Shown one piece after another: positions 38,674-48,445 of a stretch of 64,000 nucleotides of DNA. Where the stretch lies: NCBI GenBank assembly GCA_003213495.1, contig QCMW01000001.1, positions 620,001-684,000 of the forward strand, given 5' to 3'. Position 1 is the first letter of the stretch. Each line of letters begins with the position of its first letter. A program made the translations under genes and the position numbers. The notes under the pieces are model-generated. The model was not told the DNA's origin. It worked only from the letters and a program-made list of their open reading frames with translations, and did not search any database. Source of the DNA: SAR86 cluster bacterium AG-422-O05. GTDB taxonomy: Bacteria; Pseudomonadota; Gammaproteobacteria; Magnimaribacterales; D2472.

Positions 38674-41214
38674 ATGAGTGATTTTGCAAAGGAAATTATA
38701 TCTGTAAATATTGAAGATGAACTTAAGCAGTCATACTTAAGTTATGCTTTAAGCGTCATACATGGTAGGGCATTACCTGATATAAGAGATGGACTAAAAC
38801 CTGTTCACAGAAGAATTCTATATGCAATGTATGATCTTAAAAACTATTACAACAGACCATACAAAAAATCTGCAAGAGTTGTTGGAGATGTTATTGGTAA
38901 GTATCATCCACATGGTGACTCAGCAGTTTATGATGCTATGGTAAGGATGGCTCAAGATTTTTCCATGAGATATCCAATTGTTGAGGGTCAAGGTAATTTT
39001 GGATCTATTGATGGTGATCCTCCAGCTGCCATGAGATACACAGAAGTACGTATGGCAAAGATCACCGATCAAATGTTAAACGACATTGAAAAAGAGACAG
39101 TTTCATACTCACCTAATTACGATGGTAGTGAAGATATCCCGGATGTATTACCTACAAAAATACCAAATTTATTGATAAATGGTTCATCTGGAATTGCTGT
39201 AGGTATGGCTACCAATATTCCTCCTCATAACATTACTGAAGTTCTCAATGGCTGCATTAATTTAATTAACAATCCAAAGGTATCGATTGATGAATTGATA
39301 AAAGATATTTCAGGGCCTGATTTTCCTACTGGAGGAACTATTGATGGAAAAGCAGGAATATATGAGGCATATAAAACTGGTAGAGGAATAATTCATATTA
39401 GATCAAATACATCAATTGAAGAGGATAAGTCTGGGAAACAATCTTTAATTATTAACGAGATTCCTTTTATGGTTAATAAGGCAAGAATGTTGGAAAAAAT
39501 TGCTGAACTTGTAAAAGAAAAAAAGATTGAAGGCATTACTGAAATTAGAGATGAGTCTGACAAAGATGGATTACGGGTAGTTATTGAAGTAAGAAAAGGA
39601 GACTCAGTTGAGGTATTAGAAAATAATTTGTTTGCGCAAACACAATTAGAACAGTCATTCGGAATTAACTTTACTGTTTTGTCAGAGGGTCAGCCAAAAG
39701 AAGTAAATCTTAAAGAAATGCTGCAAGCTTTTGTTAAGCACAGAAAAGACATCATTATTAAAAGAACAAAATATGATTTAAGAAAAGCAAAAGAAAGAGG
39801 CCATGTTGTTGAAGGTCTTATGGTTGCAATTGCAAATATTGATGAAATTATAAAAATAATTAAAAAATCAAAAGATCCAAAAATAGCTGCAGCGGCTTTG
39901 TGTAAAAAAACTTGGAAATCAGGTCCTGTAGAAGCAATTCTTAAAAAAGTTGGAAGTGATGCATGTAAGCCAAAAGGTCTTGCCAAGGATTTAGGTTTAA
40001 AAGGTAAGAATTATAAATTATCACCAGATCAGGCAAAAGCTATACTCGAATTAAGATTAGGCAGGCTTACTGGCTTAGAGCAAGATAATTTAAGTAAGGA
40101 ATTTACTGAAATAGTTGAAAAAATCCTTGGGCTACAAAAGGTTCTAGATGATAAAGAAACTTTAAAAGAATTAATGATTGGGGAGCTTGAGGATGTTAAG
40201 AATACCTTTGGTGACGAGAGAAAGACGCTTATAAATGACACAAGAAGAGGCATAACAAACGAAGATTTGATTCCTGAAGAAACGAGAGTATTAACTGTTT
40301 CAAGAAGCGGGTATGCTAAAACTCAACCTCTAGATGAATACAGAGAACAAAGAAGAGGTGGTCAAGGTAAGGCAGCCGCTTCGGTAAAGGAAGAAGATCT
40401 AATACAAAATCTTTATGTTCTAAGCAGTCATGTTCAAATACTTTGTTTTACAACCAAAGGCAAAGTTTTTTGGCTAAAGGTTTATGAAATTCCTGTTGCT
40501 TCAAGAACTTCAAAAGGACGACCTCTTGTTAATATGCTTAATTTAGATGATGATGAAAGAGTAAGTGATATTTTACCTGTAGAAGAGTTTTCAGACGATA
40601 AGTATGTTTTTATGGCTACAAAAAAAGGAATTACGAAAAAGACAAATTTAAGTCATTTCGCAAGAAAGTGGAAATCAGGAATAAAAGCAATAAGTTTAGA
40701 TGAAGACGACAGATTAATTGGAACAGCTATTACAGATGGAACCAATGAAATTTTACTTGCTTCTTCTGCAGGCAAATTAATTAGATTTAGTGAATCAAAA
40801 GTTAGACCAATGGGAAGAACAGCTAGAGGTGTCAAAGGCATTAAGTTAAAAAAAGACCAAAGATTAATTTCTCTTAATGTAGCTAATAATTCTAAAACTG
40901 TTTTGTGTGTATCTGAAAATGGATACGGCAAAAAGACACAATTAGATGATTTTCCTATTCATAATAGAGGAGGACAAGGAGTAATATCAATTAAAACAAG
41001 TGAAAGAAATGGTCAAATGGTTGCTGCAACTTTAGTTGAAGAAGAAGATGGAATAATGCTAATTAGCGACAAAGGAACTATGATAAGAACTAACGTTTCT
41101 CAAGTACCCACCTTGAGTAGAAATACACAAGGAGTAAAAATTATCACACCAAAAGACGGTGAAAAATTGACAGAGTGTGTAACGATTCCTAACGAAGAAG
41201 ACGAAGAAAATTAG
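38674..41214 (+). CDS. gyrA: DNA gyrase subunit A
   Basis: The DNA-breaking and rejoining subunit of gyrase. It has 846 residues (E. coli 875). The active-site tyrosine is Y122 in [10 protein letters not shown], preceded by [13 protein letters not shown]. The quinolone-determining region reads [10 protein letters not shown] with S83 and D87, the susceptible form. The gyrase-specific GyrA box is seen as [10 protein letters not shown] near residue 561, which separates it from ParC. It is followed 2 bases later by serC; the order gyrA-serC-pheA is typical of Pseudomonas-like gammaproteobacteria. Confidence 0.97.
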   Translation: MSDFAKEIISVNIEDELKQSYLSYALSVIHGRALPDIRDGLKPVHRRILYAMYDLKNYYNRPYKKSARVVGDVIGKYHPHGDSAVYDAMVRMAQDFSMRYPIVEGQGNFGSIDGDPPAAMRYTEVRMAKITDQMLNDIEKETVSYSPNYDGSEDIPDVLPTKIPNLLINGSSGIAVGMATNIPPHNITEVLNGCINLINNPKVSIDELIKDISGPDFPTGGTIDGKAGIYEAYKTGRGIIHIRSNTSIEEDKSGKQSLIINEIPFMVNKARMLEKIAELVKEKKIEGITEIRDESDKDGLRVVIEVRKGDSVEVLENNLFAQTQLEQSFGINFTVLSEGQPKEVNLKEMLQAFVKHRKDIIIKRTKYDLRKAKERGHVVEGLMVAIANIDEIIKIIKKSKDPKIAAAALCKKTWKSGPVEAILKKVGSDACKPKGLAKDLGLKGKNYKLSPDQAKAILELRLGRLTGLEQDNLSKEFTEIVEKILGLQKVLDDKETLKELMIGELEDVKNTFGDERKTLINDTRRGITNEDLIPEETRVLTVSRSGYAKTQPLDEYREQRRGGQGKAAASVKEEDLIQNLYVLSSHVQILCFTTKGKVFWLKVYEIPVASRTSKGRPLVNMLNLDDDERVSDILPVEEFSDDKYVFMATKKGITKKTNLSHFARKWKSGIKAISLDEDDRLIGTAITDGTNEILLASSAGKLIRFSESKVRPMGRTARGVKGIKLKKDQRLISLNVANNSKTVLCVSENGYGKKTQLDDFPIHNRGGQGVISIKTSERNGQMVAATLVEEEDGIMLISDKGTMIRTNVSQVPTLSRNTQGVKIITPKDGEKLTECVTIPNEEDEEN

Positions 41215-41216
41215 CA

Positions 41217-42293
41217 ATGAGAGAATGGAATTTCTCAGCAGGCCCTTCAGTTATTTCTGCAGAAGTTCTTAAAGAAGTTCAATCTGAATTATTAGAATTT
41301 AAAGAATCAGGAATGTCTGTGATGGAGATGAGTCATAGATCAGATATATTTTCTGACATTTCTAATAATGCAAAAAAAGACCTTATCAATCTTTTAAAAG
41401 TTCCAGATGATTATGATGTTCTATTTCTTCAAGGTGGAGCTACCCATCAATTTTCAATGATAGCCTTTAATTATAAACATTTAAGTAGCACTGCAGATTA
41501 TGTAACAACAGGCTCCTGGACGAAAAAAGCTTTTTATGAAGCAACAAAAATTTTTGATCCAAACGAAGTTTTTAAATCAGATGAAGACATATGCAAAAAA
41601 GTACCTAATATAGAAGAATTACGATTATCAAAAAATGCTGCCTATTTGCATTATTGTCCTAATGAAACAATTGAAGGAGTAGCTTTTCATGAGATTCCAA
41701 AAATTGACACTCCTCTAATTGCAGACATGTCCTCTGTTATTTTAAGTGAACCATTAGAAGTAAATAAATTTTCAATTATTTATGCTGGTGCACAAAAAAA
41801 CATAGGTCCTGCAGGACTAACTATTGTTATTATCAATAAAGAATTTATGGAAATGGGAAATAAGAATTTACCTAATATTTTGAAGTACTCTGAGCATTCA
41901 AAATCGAACTCTATGTTAAACACACCTCCAACTTTTTCATGGTATATAGCAGGTAAAGTTTTTAAGTGGATGATCAACCTTGGAGGCTTAGATTACTTTG
42001 AAAAACAAAACAAACTAAAAGCTTCCTTGCTTTACAATTTTATTGATAACTCAGATTTTTATGAAAACACAATTGATGCCTCAAGCAGATCAATCATGAA
42101 TGTCCCTTTTAATCTAAAAGAATCAAAGTTTGAAGAAAAATTTTTAAGCGAAGCATTAAATAATGGTTTGTTAAATTTAAAAGGACATCGTTCGGTTGGA
42201 GGAATGAGAGCAAGCATATATAATGCAATGCCCTTAGAGGGAGTAAAAGACTTAATAAAATTTATGGACTATTTTAAATCTAAAAATAATTAA
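41217..42293 (+). CDS. serC: Phosphoserine aminotransferase
   Basis: The PLP enzyme that makes 3-phosphoserine in serine synthesis and also serves pyridoxal phosphate synthesis. It has 358 residues. WNFSAGPSVISAEVL at the N-terminus, GMSVMEMSHRS near residue 37, FLQGGATHQFSMIAFN near 72 and the PLP lysine in YAGAQKNIGPAGL near 197 are seen. HRSVGGMRASIYNAMP closes the C-terminal domain. It is the second gene of a long run ending with pgsA. Confidence 0.96.
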   Translation: MREWNFSAGPSVISAEVLKEVQSELLEFKESGMSVMEMSHRSDIFSDISNNAKKDLINLLKVPDDYDVLFLQGGATHQFSMIAFNYKHLSSTADYVTTGSWTKKAFYEATKIFDPNEVFKSDEDICKKVPNIEELRLSKNAAYLHYCPNETIEGVAFHEIPKIDTPLIADMSSVILSEPLEVNKFSIIYAGAQKNIGPAGLTIVIINKEFMEMGNKNLPNILKYSEHSKSNSMLNTPPTFSWYIAGKVFKWMINLGGLDYFEKQNKLKASLLYNFIDNSDFYENTIDASSRSIMNVPFNLKESKFEEKFLSEALNNGLLNLKGHRSVGGMRASIYNAMPLEGVKDLIKFMDYFKSKNN

Positions 42294-42296
42294 TTT

Positions 42297-43385
42297 ATGG
42301 CAAAGGATGATCTTAAAAATTTAAGAAGTAAAATTGATAAAATCGATCAACAGTTGTATGCACTTATTCAAAAAAGAGCGTCTCACGCTGTTGCTATTGG
42401 AAAAATAAAATCCAAGGTAAGTCCGTCGTCTTCTTTTTATAAACCTGCTAGAGAAACTAAAATTTTAAGAAATATAATTAAAGCTAATGAGAAGGGCTTA
42501 TTGCCCGATGCAAAGATTAGAACTATTTTTAAAGAGCTTATTTCTGGATGTTTGTCATTGGAAGAAATACTTAAGGTTGCATACCTAGGACCAGAGGGCA
42601 CGCATTCTGAAGCAGCAGTTCATAATCAATTTGGTTCTCAGGTTATAAGAATTCCCTCTTCAACAATTGATGATGTTTTCTATCAGGTTATGCAAGATGA
42701 CGTAAATATAGGAGTTGTACCAGTTGAAAACTCTTCTGAGGGAGTTATAAATACTACCCTAAATTGTCTTGCTGATAGTGAGGATATAAATATCATAGGC
42801 GAGATTTATTTGGACATAGAACACCAATTAGCTGCCGGTAATAAGTTTAGAATTGATGAGGCTTTTGCAATTGCATCTCATCCACAAGCTTTAGGACAAT
42901 GTTCAAAATGGATTGAAAGAAATATCGGTAATATTAAGCGTTTAGAGATGCCTAGTTCTGCGGTTGCTGCCAAGTATGCAAAAGAGAATAAAAATATTTT
43001 ATGTATTGTAAATTCAATGGCAATACAAAATTATAAGTTAAAGTTGGTTAAGAAAAATATCCAAGATTATTCAGAAAATAAAACTAGATTCCTTGTAATT
43101 GGTAAAAATGAAGTTGGTAAGACTGGTAAAGATAAGAGTTCGTTTTTAATTCAAACACCAAACAAGCCAGGATCATTAATGTCAGTTTTAAAACCGTTTG
43201 AAAAACGAAAAATAAATCTATCGAAGATAGAAACAAGACCGTCGCGTGGGAATATAAATTCACATGATTTTTTTATTGATTGTGAAGGTCACATCAAAGA
43301 TAAAAAGTTAGATCTAGCAATAAAAGACATAATTAATGCGGGGGCAATCGTAAGAAATTTTGGTTCATACCCAGAGTACATATGA
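42297..43385 (+). CDS. pheA: Chorismate mutase/prephenate dehydratase (P-protein)
   Basis: Turns chorismate into phenylpyruvate for phenylalanine. It has 362 residues in three parts: an AroQ chorismate mutase (about 1-90, LRSKIDKIDQQLYALIQKRA), prephenate dehydratase (about 95-275, beginning VAYLGPEGTHSEAAV) and an ACT regulatory domain (about 280-362, SFLIQTPNKPGSLMSVLKPF), which binds phenylalanine. The stop overlaps tyrA by 4 bases. hisC, which lies between pheA and tyrA in Pseudomonas, is absent. Confidence 0.95.
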   Translation: MAKDDLKNLRSKIDKIDQQLYALIQKRASHAVAIGKIKSKVSPSSSFYKPARETKILRNIIKANEKGLLPDAKIRTIFKELISGCLSLEEILKVAYLGPEGTHSEAAVHNQFGSQVIRIPSSTIDDVFYQVMQDDVNIGVVPVENSSEGVINTTLNCLADSEDINIIGEIYLDIEHQLAAGNKFRIDEAFAIASHPQALGQCSKWIERNIGNIKRLEMPSSAVAAKYAKENKNILCIVNSMAIQNYKLKLVKKNIQDYSENKTRFLVIGKNEVGKTGKDKSSFLIQTPNKPGSLMSVLKPFEKRKINLSKIETRPSRGNINSHDFFIDCEGHIKDKKLDLAIKDIINAGAIVRNFGSYPEYI

Positions 43386-44242
43386 ATTTAAATGTTGAAA
43401 ATATTTTAGTTGTTGGTTTAGGAATGATTGGTTCTTCCATAGCTTTCGCTGCTAAATCTAAAGGCATAAATGTAAATGGATTTGATTTAAATGACGATGT
43501 TTTAAAAAAAGCTATTGATGAGAATATTATTGATGCAACTATTGGATCAATTGAAGAAATTAATACAAATCAAATTGATTTAATAATTTTAGCTGTACCA
43601 CCAAAACAAACCTTAGAATTGTTTAATAAGCTTGATTACTTATGGAACACAAAGATAACTATCACTGATACTTCAAGTGTCAAGAATCATATAAAACTTA
43701 AGGGCGTAGATAATATTGTTTTATCTCATCCGATTGCAGGATCTGACAAGTCTGGCATAAACTCTCTAGATAAAAATTTATTCACAGAAAAAAAGAATAT
43801 ACTCTGTAATCCTTTTGATGCAAACGAAGATCATCAAAAAAGAGTGGAAAATTTTTGGGTAAATGCTCTAAACATGAGAGTAGAGATGATGACAGTCGCA
43901 GAACATGATCTTATTTTTGCAATGACAAGCCATCTTCCCCATTTAGTTTCTTATGCATTAATTGATTCAATAAGAACATCAAATTTAGGCGTTAAAGATA
44001 ATTCTGGAGGAGGATTAAAAGAATTTCTTAGACTAAGTGGCTCAAATGCAGAAATGTGGAGAGATATTTTCATGTTAAATAGAGTTGATCTAATTAAAGC
44101 ACTTGCTGGCATGCAAGTGTCACTTAATAATTTGCTTGAGTTAATGACTGAAACAAAACAAATTCCTGATATATTTTCTCATGATGAAATGCTAAAAAAT
44201 GAACTTAAGGAAATAAAGTCATTTAAAGAAGATAAATTTTGA
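43382..44242 (+). CDS. tyrA: Prephenate (or arogenate) dehydrogenase
   Basis: Oxidatively decarboxylates prephenate or arogenate towards tyrosine. It has 286 residues. The NAD(P) loop is LVVGLGMIGSSIAFAAKSKG near residue 10, and the catalytic region includes LSHPIAGSDKSGINSLD near 115 and MTSHLPHLVSYAL near 180. No fused chorismate mutase or ACT domain is present. Overlaps with pheA and aroA are 4 bases each. Cofactor and substrate preference are not decidable from sequence alone. Confidence 0.93.
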   Translation: MNLNVENILVVGLGMIGSSIAFAAKSKGINVNGFDLNDDVLKKAIDENIIDATIGSIEEINTNQIDLIILAVPPKQTLELFNKLDYLWNTKITITDTSSVKNHIKLKGVDNIVLSHPIAGSDKSGINSLDKNLFTEKKNILCNPFDANEDHQKRVENFWVNALNMRVEMMTVAEHDLIFAMTSHLPHLVSYALIDSIRTSNLGVKDNSGGGLKEFLRLSGSNAEMWRDIFMLNRVDLIKALAGMQVSLNNLLELMTETKQIPDIFSHDEMLKNELKEIKSFKEDKF

Positions 44243-45552
44243 ATCTAGAATCAAAACCAACAAAACATCTAGAGGGAGAGGTAATTTGTCCTGGTGATAA
44301 ATCCATTTCTCAAAGAATTTTAATAATTGGATCACTATTAAACTATGATATGGAGATAGATGGTTTTTTAGATGCATATGATCCTAATTCGACTTTGAGC
44401 GCATTAAATAAGATTGGTGCATCAATTACAAAAAATAATAACACCGTCACTCTAAGCAAAAGAGCACATTCATTTATAGATGCTTCAGAGATATTGGATC
44501 TTGGAAATTCTGGTACAGGCATTCGTCTTATGCTTGGTTTGGTTTCTGGACTTGGAATAAGTGCTAACTTTAAAGGAGATTCCTCTTTATCAAAAAGACC
44601 AATGTCGCGTGTTATAGACCCCTTAAGAGAAATGGGAGCTTTAATAGAGAGTAATGACGGAAAGTTGCCTATCAATGTTTCCAAGTCAAATATTATAAAT
44701 TCCTATTCATATAAACTTCCTGTTGCCAGCGCACAGGTAAAATCATGTCTTCTTTTGGCTGCAATTGCTTCAAAAAATCAGATTAATTTAGTTGAACCAA
44801 AAATTACCAGAGATCATACCGAGAGGATGATTGAGCATTTTGGCGGAATTATAAATTATGGAGACGACTTAAAAAAAGGAAATATTGAACTGGATTATTG
44901 CGAACTAAAACCAAAAGGTAATTATCGAGTTGTTGGAGATTTTTCATCAGCTTCGTTCATTATTGTTGCTACATTAATTTCATCTGATTCAGAAGTATTG
45001 ATTAAAAATGTTGGATTAAATGAAACTAGATGTGGTCTTCTAAAAGTTCTTCAAATGATGGGAGCTGAAATTCAAATTATTCAAAGTAAAGAAGTATGTA
45101 ATGAAAAAGTTGGAGATATTTTGGTTAAATCATCAAATTTACATGGAATTGAAGTACCAAATTCAATTATTCCAAATATTATTGATGAGATACCAATATT
45201 AAGTATTGCAGCAATTTTTGCTAAGGGGGAAACTATAATAAAGAACGCATCTGAACTAAAAGTAAAAGAGTCTGATAGATTAAGTGCAATCTCAAATGGA
45301 CTAGATCAGCTTAATATTAGTCATGAACTTTTTGATGATGGCTTGTCTATTCATGGCAACAATAACATATTAAATACTTCACAAATCATTGATTCATATG
45401 GTGATCATAGAATTGCTATGAGCTTTTTAATTGCAGGTATCAGAACTAAAGATGGTCTTGCGGTTAAAAATTGTGAAAATATTAAAACGTCTTTTCCTTC
45501 TTTCAAAGATATAATGAATTCAATAGGTATGAAGATTGATGAAAAGAATTAA
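44239..45552 (+). CDS. aroA: 5-enolpyruvylshikimate-3-phosphate synthase
   Basis: Makes EPSP from shikimate 3-phosphate and PEP. It has 437 residues starting at TTG. GEVICPGDKSISQRILIIGS near residue 12, LGNSGTGIRLMLGLV near 90, KRPMSRVIDPLREMGA near 118 and ELKVKESDRLSA near 342 are visible. Features such as SLSKRPMSRV and DEIPILSIAA look more like the class II (CP4) group than the E. coli class I form, but the glycine of NSGTG is kept. In Pseudomonas aroA is fused to tyrA; here they are separate with a 4-base overlap. Confidence 0.95.
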   Translation: MNLESKPTKHLEGEVICPGDKSISQRILIIGSLLNYDMEIDGFLDAYDPNSTLSALNKIGASITKNNNTVTLSKRAHSFIDASEILDLGNSGTGIRLMLGLVSGLGISANFKGDSSLSKRPMSRVIDPLREMGALIESNDGKLPINVSKSNIINSYSYKLPVASAQVKSCLLLAAIASKNQINLVEPKITRDHTERMIEHFGGIINYGDDLKKGNIELDYCELKPKGNYRVVGDFSSASFIIVATLISSDSEVLIKNVGLNETRCGLLKVLQMMGAEIQIIQSKEVCNEKVGDILVKSSNLHGIEVPNSIIPNIIDEIPILSIAAIFAKGETIIKNASELKVKESDRLSAISNGLDQLNISHELFDDGLSIHGNNNILNTSQIIDSYGDHRIAMSFLIAGIRTKDGLAVKNCENIKTSFPSFKDIMNSIGMKIDEKN

Positions 45553-46198
45553 TGTCATCACAATTGATGGCCCTGCCGCATCAGGTAAAGGTTCTTTAGC
45601 AATAAGTATTGCTAATCAATTTTCTTTGAAACTGCTTGATAGCGGCTCTCTTTATAGATTATTTGCATTCTTTGAAAGAAATACAGATTACTCAGAGATT
45701 GTTGAAATTATTAAGAATCGAGTTGAGTTTAAACTAACTAATGAAAGCCAAAATATAATTTTAGATAAAAATGTTGATATCACTCATGAGCTTAAATCTG
45801 AGGAAGTTGCGAAATCTGCATCAAAATTGAGTTCTCAAAAAGAGGTTAGAAACCTCTTACTTAAATTACAAAGAGACTTTTATCAAGGCTCCGGATTAGT
45901 TGCAGATGGAAGAGATATGGGAACAGTTGTTTTTAATGATGCAAAATTAAAAATTTTTCTTACTGCATCACCTGAAGTTAGAGCAAAAAGACGTTATATA
46001 GAGTTGCAGAATCGTAAACAAGAAGTTAATATGCCCGCTCTAATAGATGATATCAAGCAAAGGGATTTAAGTGATAGCACAAGAGATATATCACCTTTAT
46101 TACCTGCAGATGATGCTCACATAATTGACTCATCTGATATGTCATTAGAAGAAGTATTCAGTTATGCTGAAAATTTAATAAGGAAGGAATTTATATAA
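45539..46198 (+). CDS. cmk: Cytidylate kinase
   Basis: Phosphorylates CMP and dCMP. It has 219 residues from the ATG at 45539 (a TTG codon directly before it is the less likely start). The P-loop is VITIDGPAASGKGSLA at the N-terminus, SGLVADGRDMGTVVF lies near residue 122, and ASPEVRAKRRYIELQ forms the lid region. It overlaps aroA by 14 bases and rpsA follows with no gap, matching the conserved aroA-cmk-rpsA-ihfB order. Confidence 0.95.
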   Translation: MKRINVITIDGPAASGKGSLAISIANQFSLKLLDSGSLYRLFAFFERNTDYSEIVEIIKNRVEFKLTNESQNIILDKNVDITHELKSEEVAKSASKLSSQKEVRNLLLKLQRDFYQGSGLVADGRDMGTVVFNDAKLKIFLTASPEVRAKRRYIELQNRKQEVNMPALIDDIKQRDLSDSTRDISPLLPADDAHIIDSSDMSLEEVFSYAENLIRKEFI

Positions 46199-47506
46199 AT
46201 GTCAGAATCTTTTTCAAATTTACTTGATGAAAGCCTAAGTACTTTAGATATGCAGCCAGGATCAATTGTTTCTGGTGTTGTGCTTGATGTTGACAAAGAC
46301 TGGGTTACTGTTCATGTTGGTCTTAAATCAGAGGGAGTTATTTCTCTTGATGAATTTCGAAATAATGAAGGTACTGTAGACATTGAAGTTGGAGATGAAA
46401 TTGAAGTAGCTCTTGAAGCTGTTGAAGATGGATACGGTGAAACAAGAATTTCAAGAGAAAAAGCTAGGAAGATTTCTACTTGGAAGATGCTAGAAGAAGC
46501 TTTAGAAACTGGTGAATTTGTTACAGGAAGAATACATAATAGAGTGAAAGGTGGTTTCGCAGTAGAGGTCGATGTTGTTAAAGCTTTTCTGCCAGGATCA
46601 CTGGTAGATGTAAGACCTGTGAAAGAAGCTCCTGATATTGAAAATACTGTTCAAGATTTTAAGGTTATTAAATTAGATTACAAAAGAAATAATGTAGTGC
46701 TTTCAAGAAAAGCTGTTCTTGAAAAAAATAATTCAGAAGTTAAAGTTGAACTTCTCGAAAATCTTGAGGAAGGTCAAATTGTTAAGGGTGTAGTCAAAAA
46801 TATTACTGACTATGGCGCATTTGTAGATTTGGGAGGGTTAGATGGTTTGTTGCATATAACAGATATTTCTTGGTCAAGAGTTACTAATCCTTCAGAGCAT
46901 TTAAATCTAGGCGATGAAATTGATGTAAAAGTTCTCAACTTTGATAAAGAAAAACTTAGAGTATCCTTGGGTATAAAACAAATCCACAAAGACCCATGGG
47001 AAAATGTTGAATCTAATTACTCGGTGGGCGGTATTTATGAGGCAGAAGTTTCTAACATTACAGATTATGGATGTTTTGCACAGTTAGAAGAAGGTATCGA
47101 AGGACTTATTCATCTTTCTGAGTTAGATTGGACAAGCAAAAATATACATCCTTCAAAAGTGGTTGAAATGGATGAAAAAATTAAAGTTATGATTTTAGAA
47201 ATTGATCATGATAAAAGAAGAATATCCTTAGGTTTAAAACAAACAAAATCCAATCCTTGGACAGAGTTTGCCAACAAATATGGTATTGGTGACAAAGTAG
47301 CAGGTAATATAAAATCAATAACAGATTTTGGTATTTTTGTTGGTCTTGAAGGCGATATTGATGGATTAATACATCTTTCTGATATTTCAGAGGATGAAGA
47401 CCCTAAAGACGCTTTAAATGAATTTAAAAAGGATCAAAAGTTAGATTGTATTGTATTTGCAATAGATGCAGAAAGAGAAAGAATTTCATTAAAATTGAGT
47501 GAATAA
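46199..47506 (+). CDS. rpsA: 30S ribosomal protein S1, five-domain form
   Basis: Binds mRNA and aids initiation on structured or weak leader sequences. It has 435 residues against 557 in E. coli. Five S1 repeats are seen, starting near residues 20 (GSIVSGVVLDVDKDWVTV), 105 (GEFVTGRIHNRVKGGF), 190 (GQIVKGVVKNITDYGAF), 277 (GGIYEAEVSNITDYG) and 364 (GDKVAGNIKSITDFGIF). The sixth repeat and C-terminal tail are missing. The stop lies inside the start of ihfB, leaving no room for a lost exon-like piece, so the short form is native. Confidence 0.95.
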   Translation: MSESFSNLLDESLSTLDMQPGSIVSGVVLDVDKDWVTVHVGLKSEGVISLDEFRNNEGTVDIEVGDEIEVALEAVEDGYGETRISREKARKISTWKMLEEALETGEFVTGRIHNRVKGGFAVEVDVVKAFLPGSLVDVRPVKEAPDIENTVQDFKVIKLDYKRNNVVLSRKAVLEKNNSEVKVELLENLEEGQIVKGVVKNITDYGAFVDLGGLDGLLHITDISWSRVTNPSEHLNLGDEIDVKVLNFDKEKLRVSLGIKQIHKDPWENVESNYSVGGIYEAEVSNITDYGCFAQLEEGIEGLIHLSELDWTSKNIHPSKVVEMDEKIKVMILEIDHDKRRISLGLKQTKSNPWTEFANKYGIGDKVAGNIKSITDFGIFVGLEGDIDGLIHLSDISEDEDPKDALNEFKKDQKLDCIVFAIDAERERISLKLSE

Positions 47507-47789
47507 GAAGAAAGACACTTTTACCCGTTCAGATATCGAAACATCTCTAAGAAAAGAATTCCCAAATTTAACTAAATTAGAAATTACTGAAGCAATTGAT
47601 GCTATTCTTGACTCAATAACTGAAGCGGTAGCTTTAGATGAAAAAGTGGAAATAAGAGGTTTTGGTACCTTTTCAAAAAAATTGATTAGACCCAGAAAGT
47701 TCACAAATCCTAAAACTAAGGAAGTTTCATATTTAGGTGAAACTGCAACAATGCACTTTAAACCCTCAAAATCGCTAACAAAAAAATGA
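47499..47789 (+). CDS. ihfB: Integration host factor subunit beta
   Basis: DNA-bending subunit of IHF. It has 96 residues: TRSDIETSLRKEFPNLTKLE at the N-terminus, then VEIRGFGTFSKKLIRPRK near residue 53 and a conserved PKTKEV turn with the intercalating proline region. It starts at GTG within the end of rpsA (8-base overlap). The order cmk-rpsA-ihfB supports IhfB over HU. Downstream lapA and lapB, usual in Enterobacteria, are absent, and pyrF follows directly. Confidence 0.93.
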   Translation: MNKKKDTFTRSDIETSLRKEFPNLTKLEITEAIDAILDSITEAVALDEKVEIRGFGTFSKKLIRPRKFTNPKTKEVSYLGETATMHFKPSKSLTKK

Positions 47790-48445
47790 TTATAGTAGCA
47801 ATTGATGAAACAAATTTTGAAAGAGCATCAGAAGTAATAGAGAGTCTTGATCCAAAAAAATGTATGGTAAAAATTGGAAGTGTTGCTTTTAATGCAATTG
47901 GTCACAAAATTATTAGATTCGCCGCTGAAAAAGGATTTGAGATATTTTTAGATCTTAAATTGCATGACATACCAAATACAGTAAAAAAATCTATAAAAGG
48001 CCTATCATCTCTTCCGATTAAAATGCTTACAATTCATACTTCTGGTGGTAAAGACATGATGAAAGCTGCAATAGAGGCGGCTTCAGGAACTCAAATAAAA
48101 GTCTTTGGCGTCACTGCTTTGACTAGCCTAAATAATGATGACACAAATCAGATATTTCAAAGATCAACTTCAGAGCAAGTAAATGCTATGTTAGATTTAG
48201 CAGAAGAAGCTGGAATAGATGGAGTTGTGTGCTCACCTCATGAACTAGAACTAGTTAGTAAAAGAAATTTGTTATCGATAACACCAGGTATTAGACTTCA
48301 AGAATCAAATGATGACCAAAAAAGAGTTATGACTCCAAGAGAGGCTACTAACCTTGGAGCAGATTATCTTGTCATTGGAAGGCCAATAACCGCATCAAAA
48401 GACATTAAAAAATCTTTAAATGAAATATATCAAAGCCTGATATGA
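47786..48445 (+). CDS. pyrF: Orotidine 5'-phosphate decarboxylase
   Basis: Last step of UMP synthesis. It has 219 residues in a TIM barrel. The catalytic array FLDLKLHDIPNTVKKSI is near residue 56, and the phosphate-binding region includes TPGIRLQESNDDQKRVMTP near 165 and LVIGRPIT near 198. Overlaps with ihfB and pgi are 4 bases each. Confidence 0.95.
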   Translation: MIIVAIDETNFERASEVIESLDPKKCMVKIGSVAFNAIGHKIIRFAAEKGFEIFLDLKLHDIPNTVKKSIKGLSSLPIKMLTIHTSGGKDMMKAAIEAASGTQIKVFGVTALTSLNNDDTNQIFQRSTSEQVNAMLDLAEEAGIDGVVCSPHELELVSKRNLLSITPGIRLQESNDDQKRVMTPREATNLGADYLVIGRPITASKDIKKSLNEIYQSLI

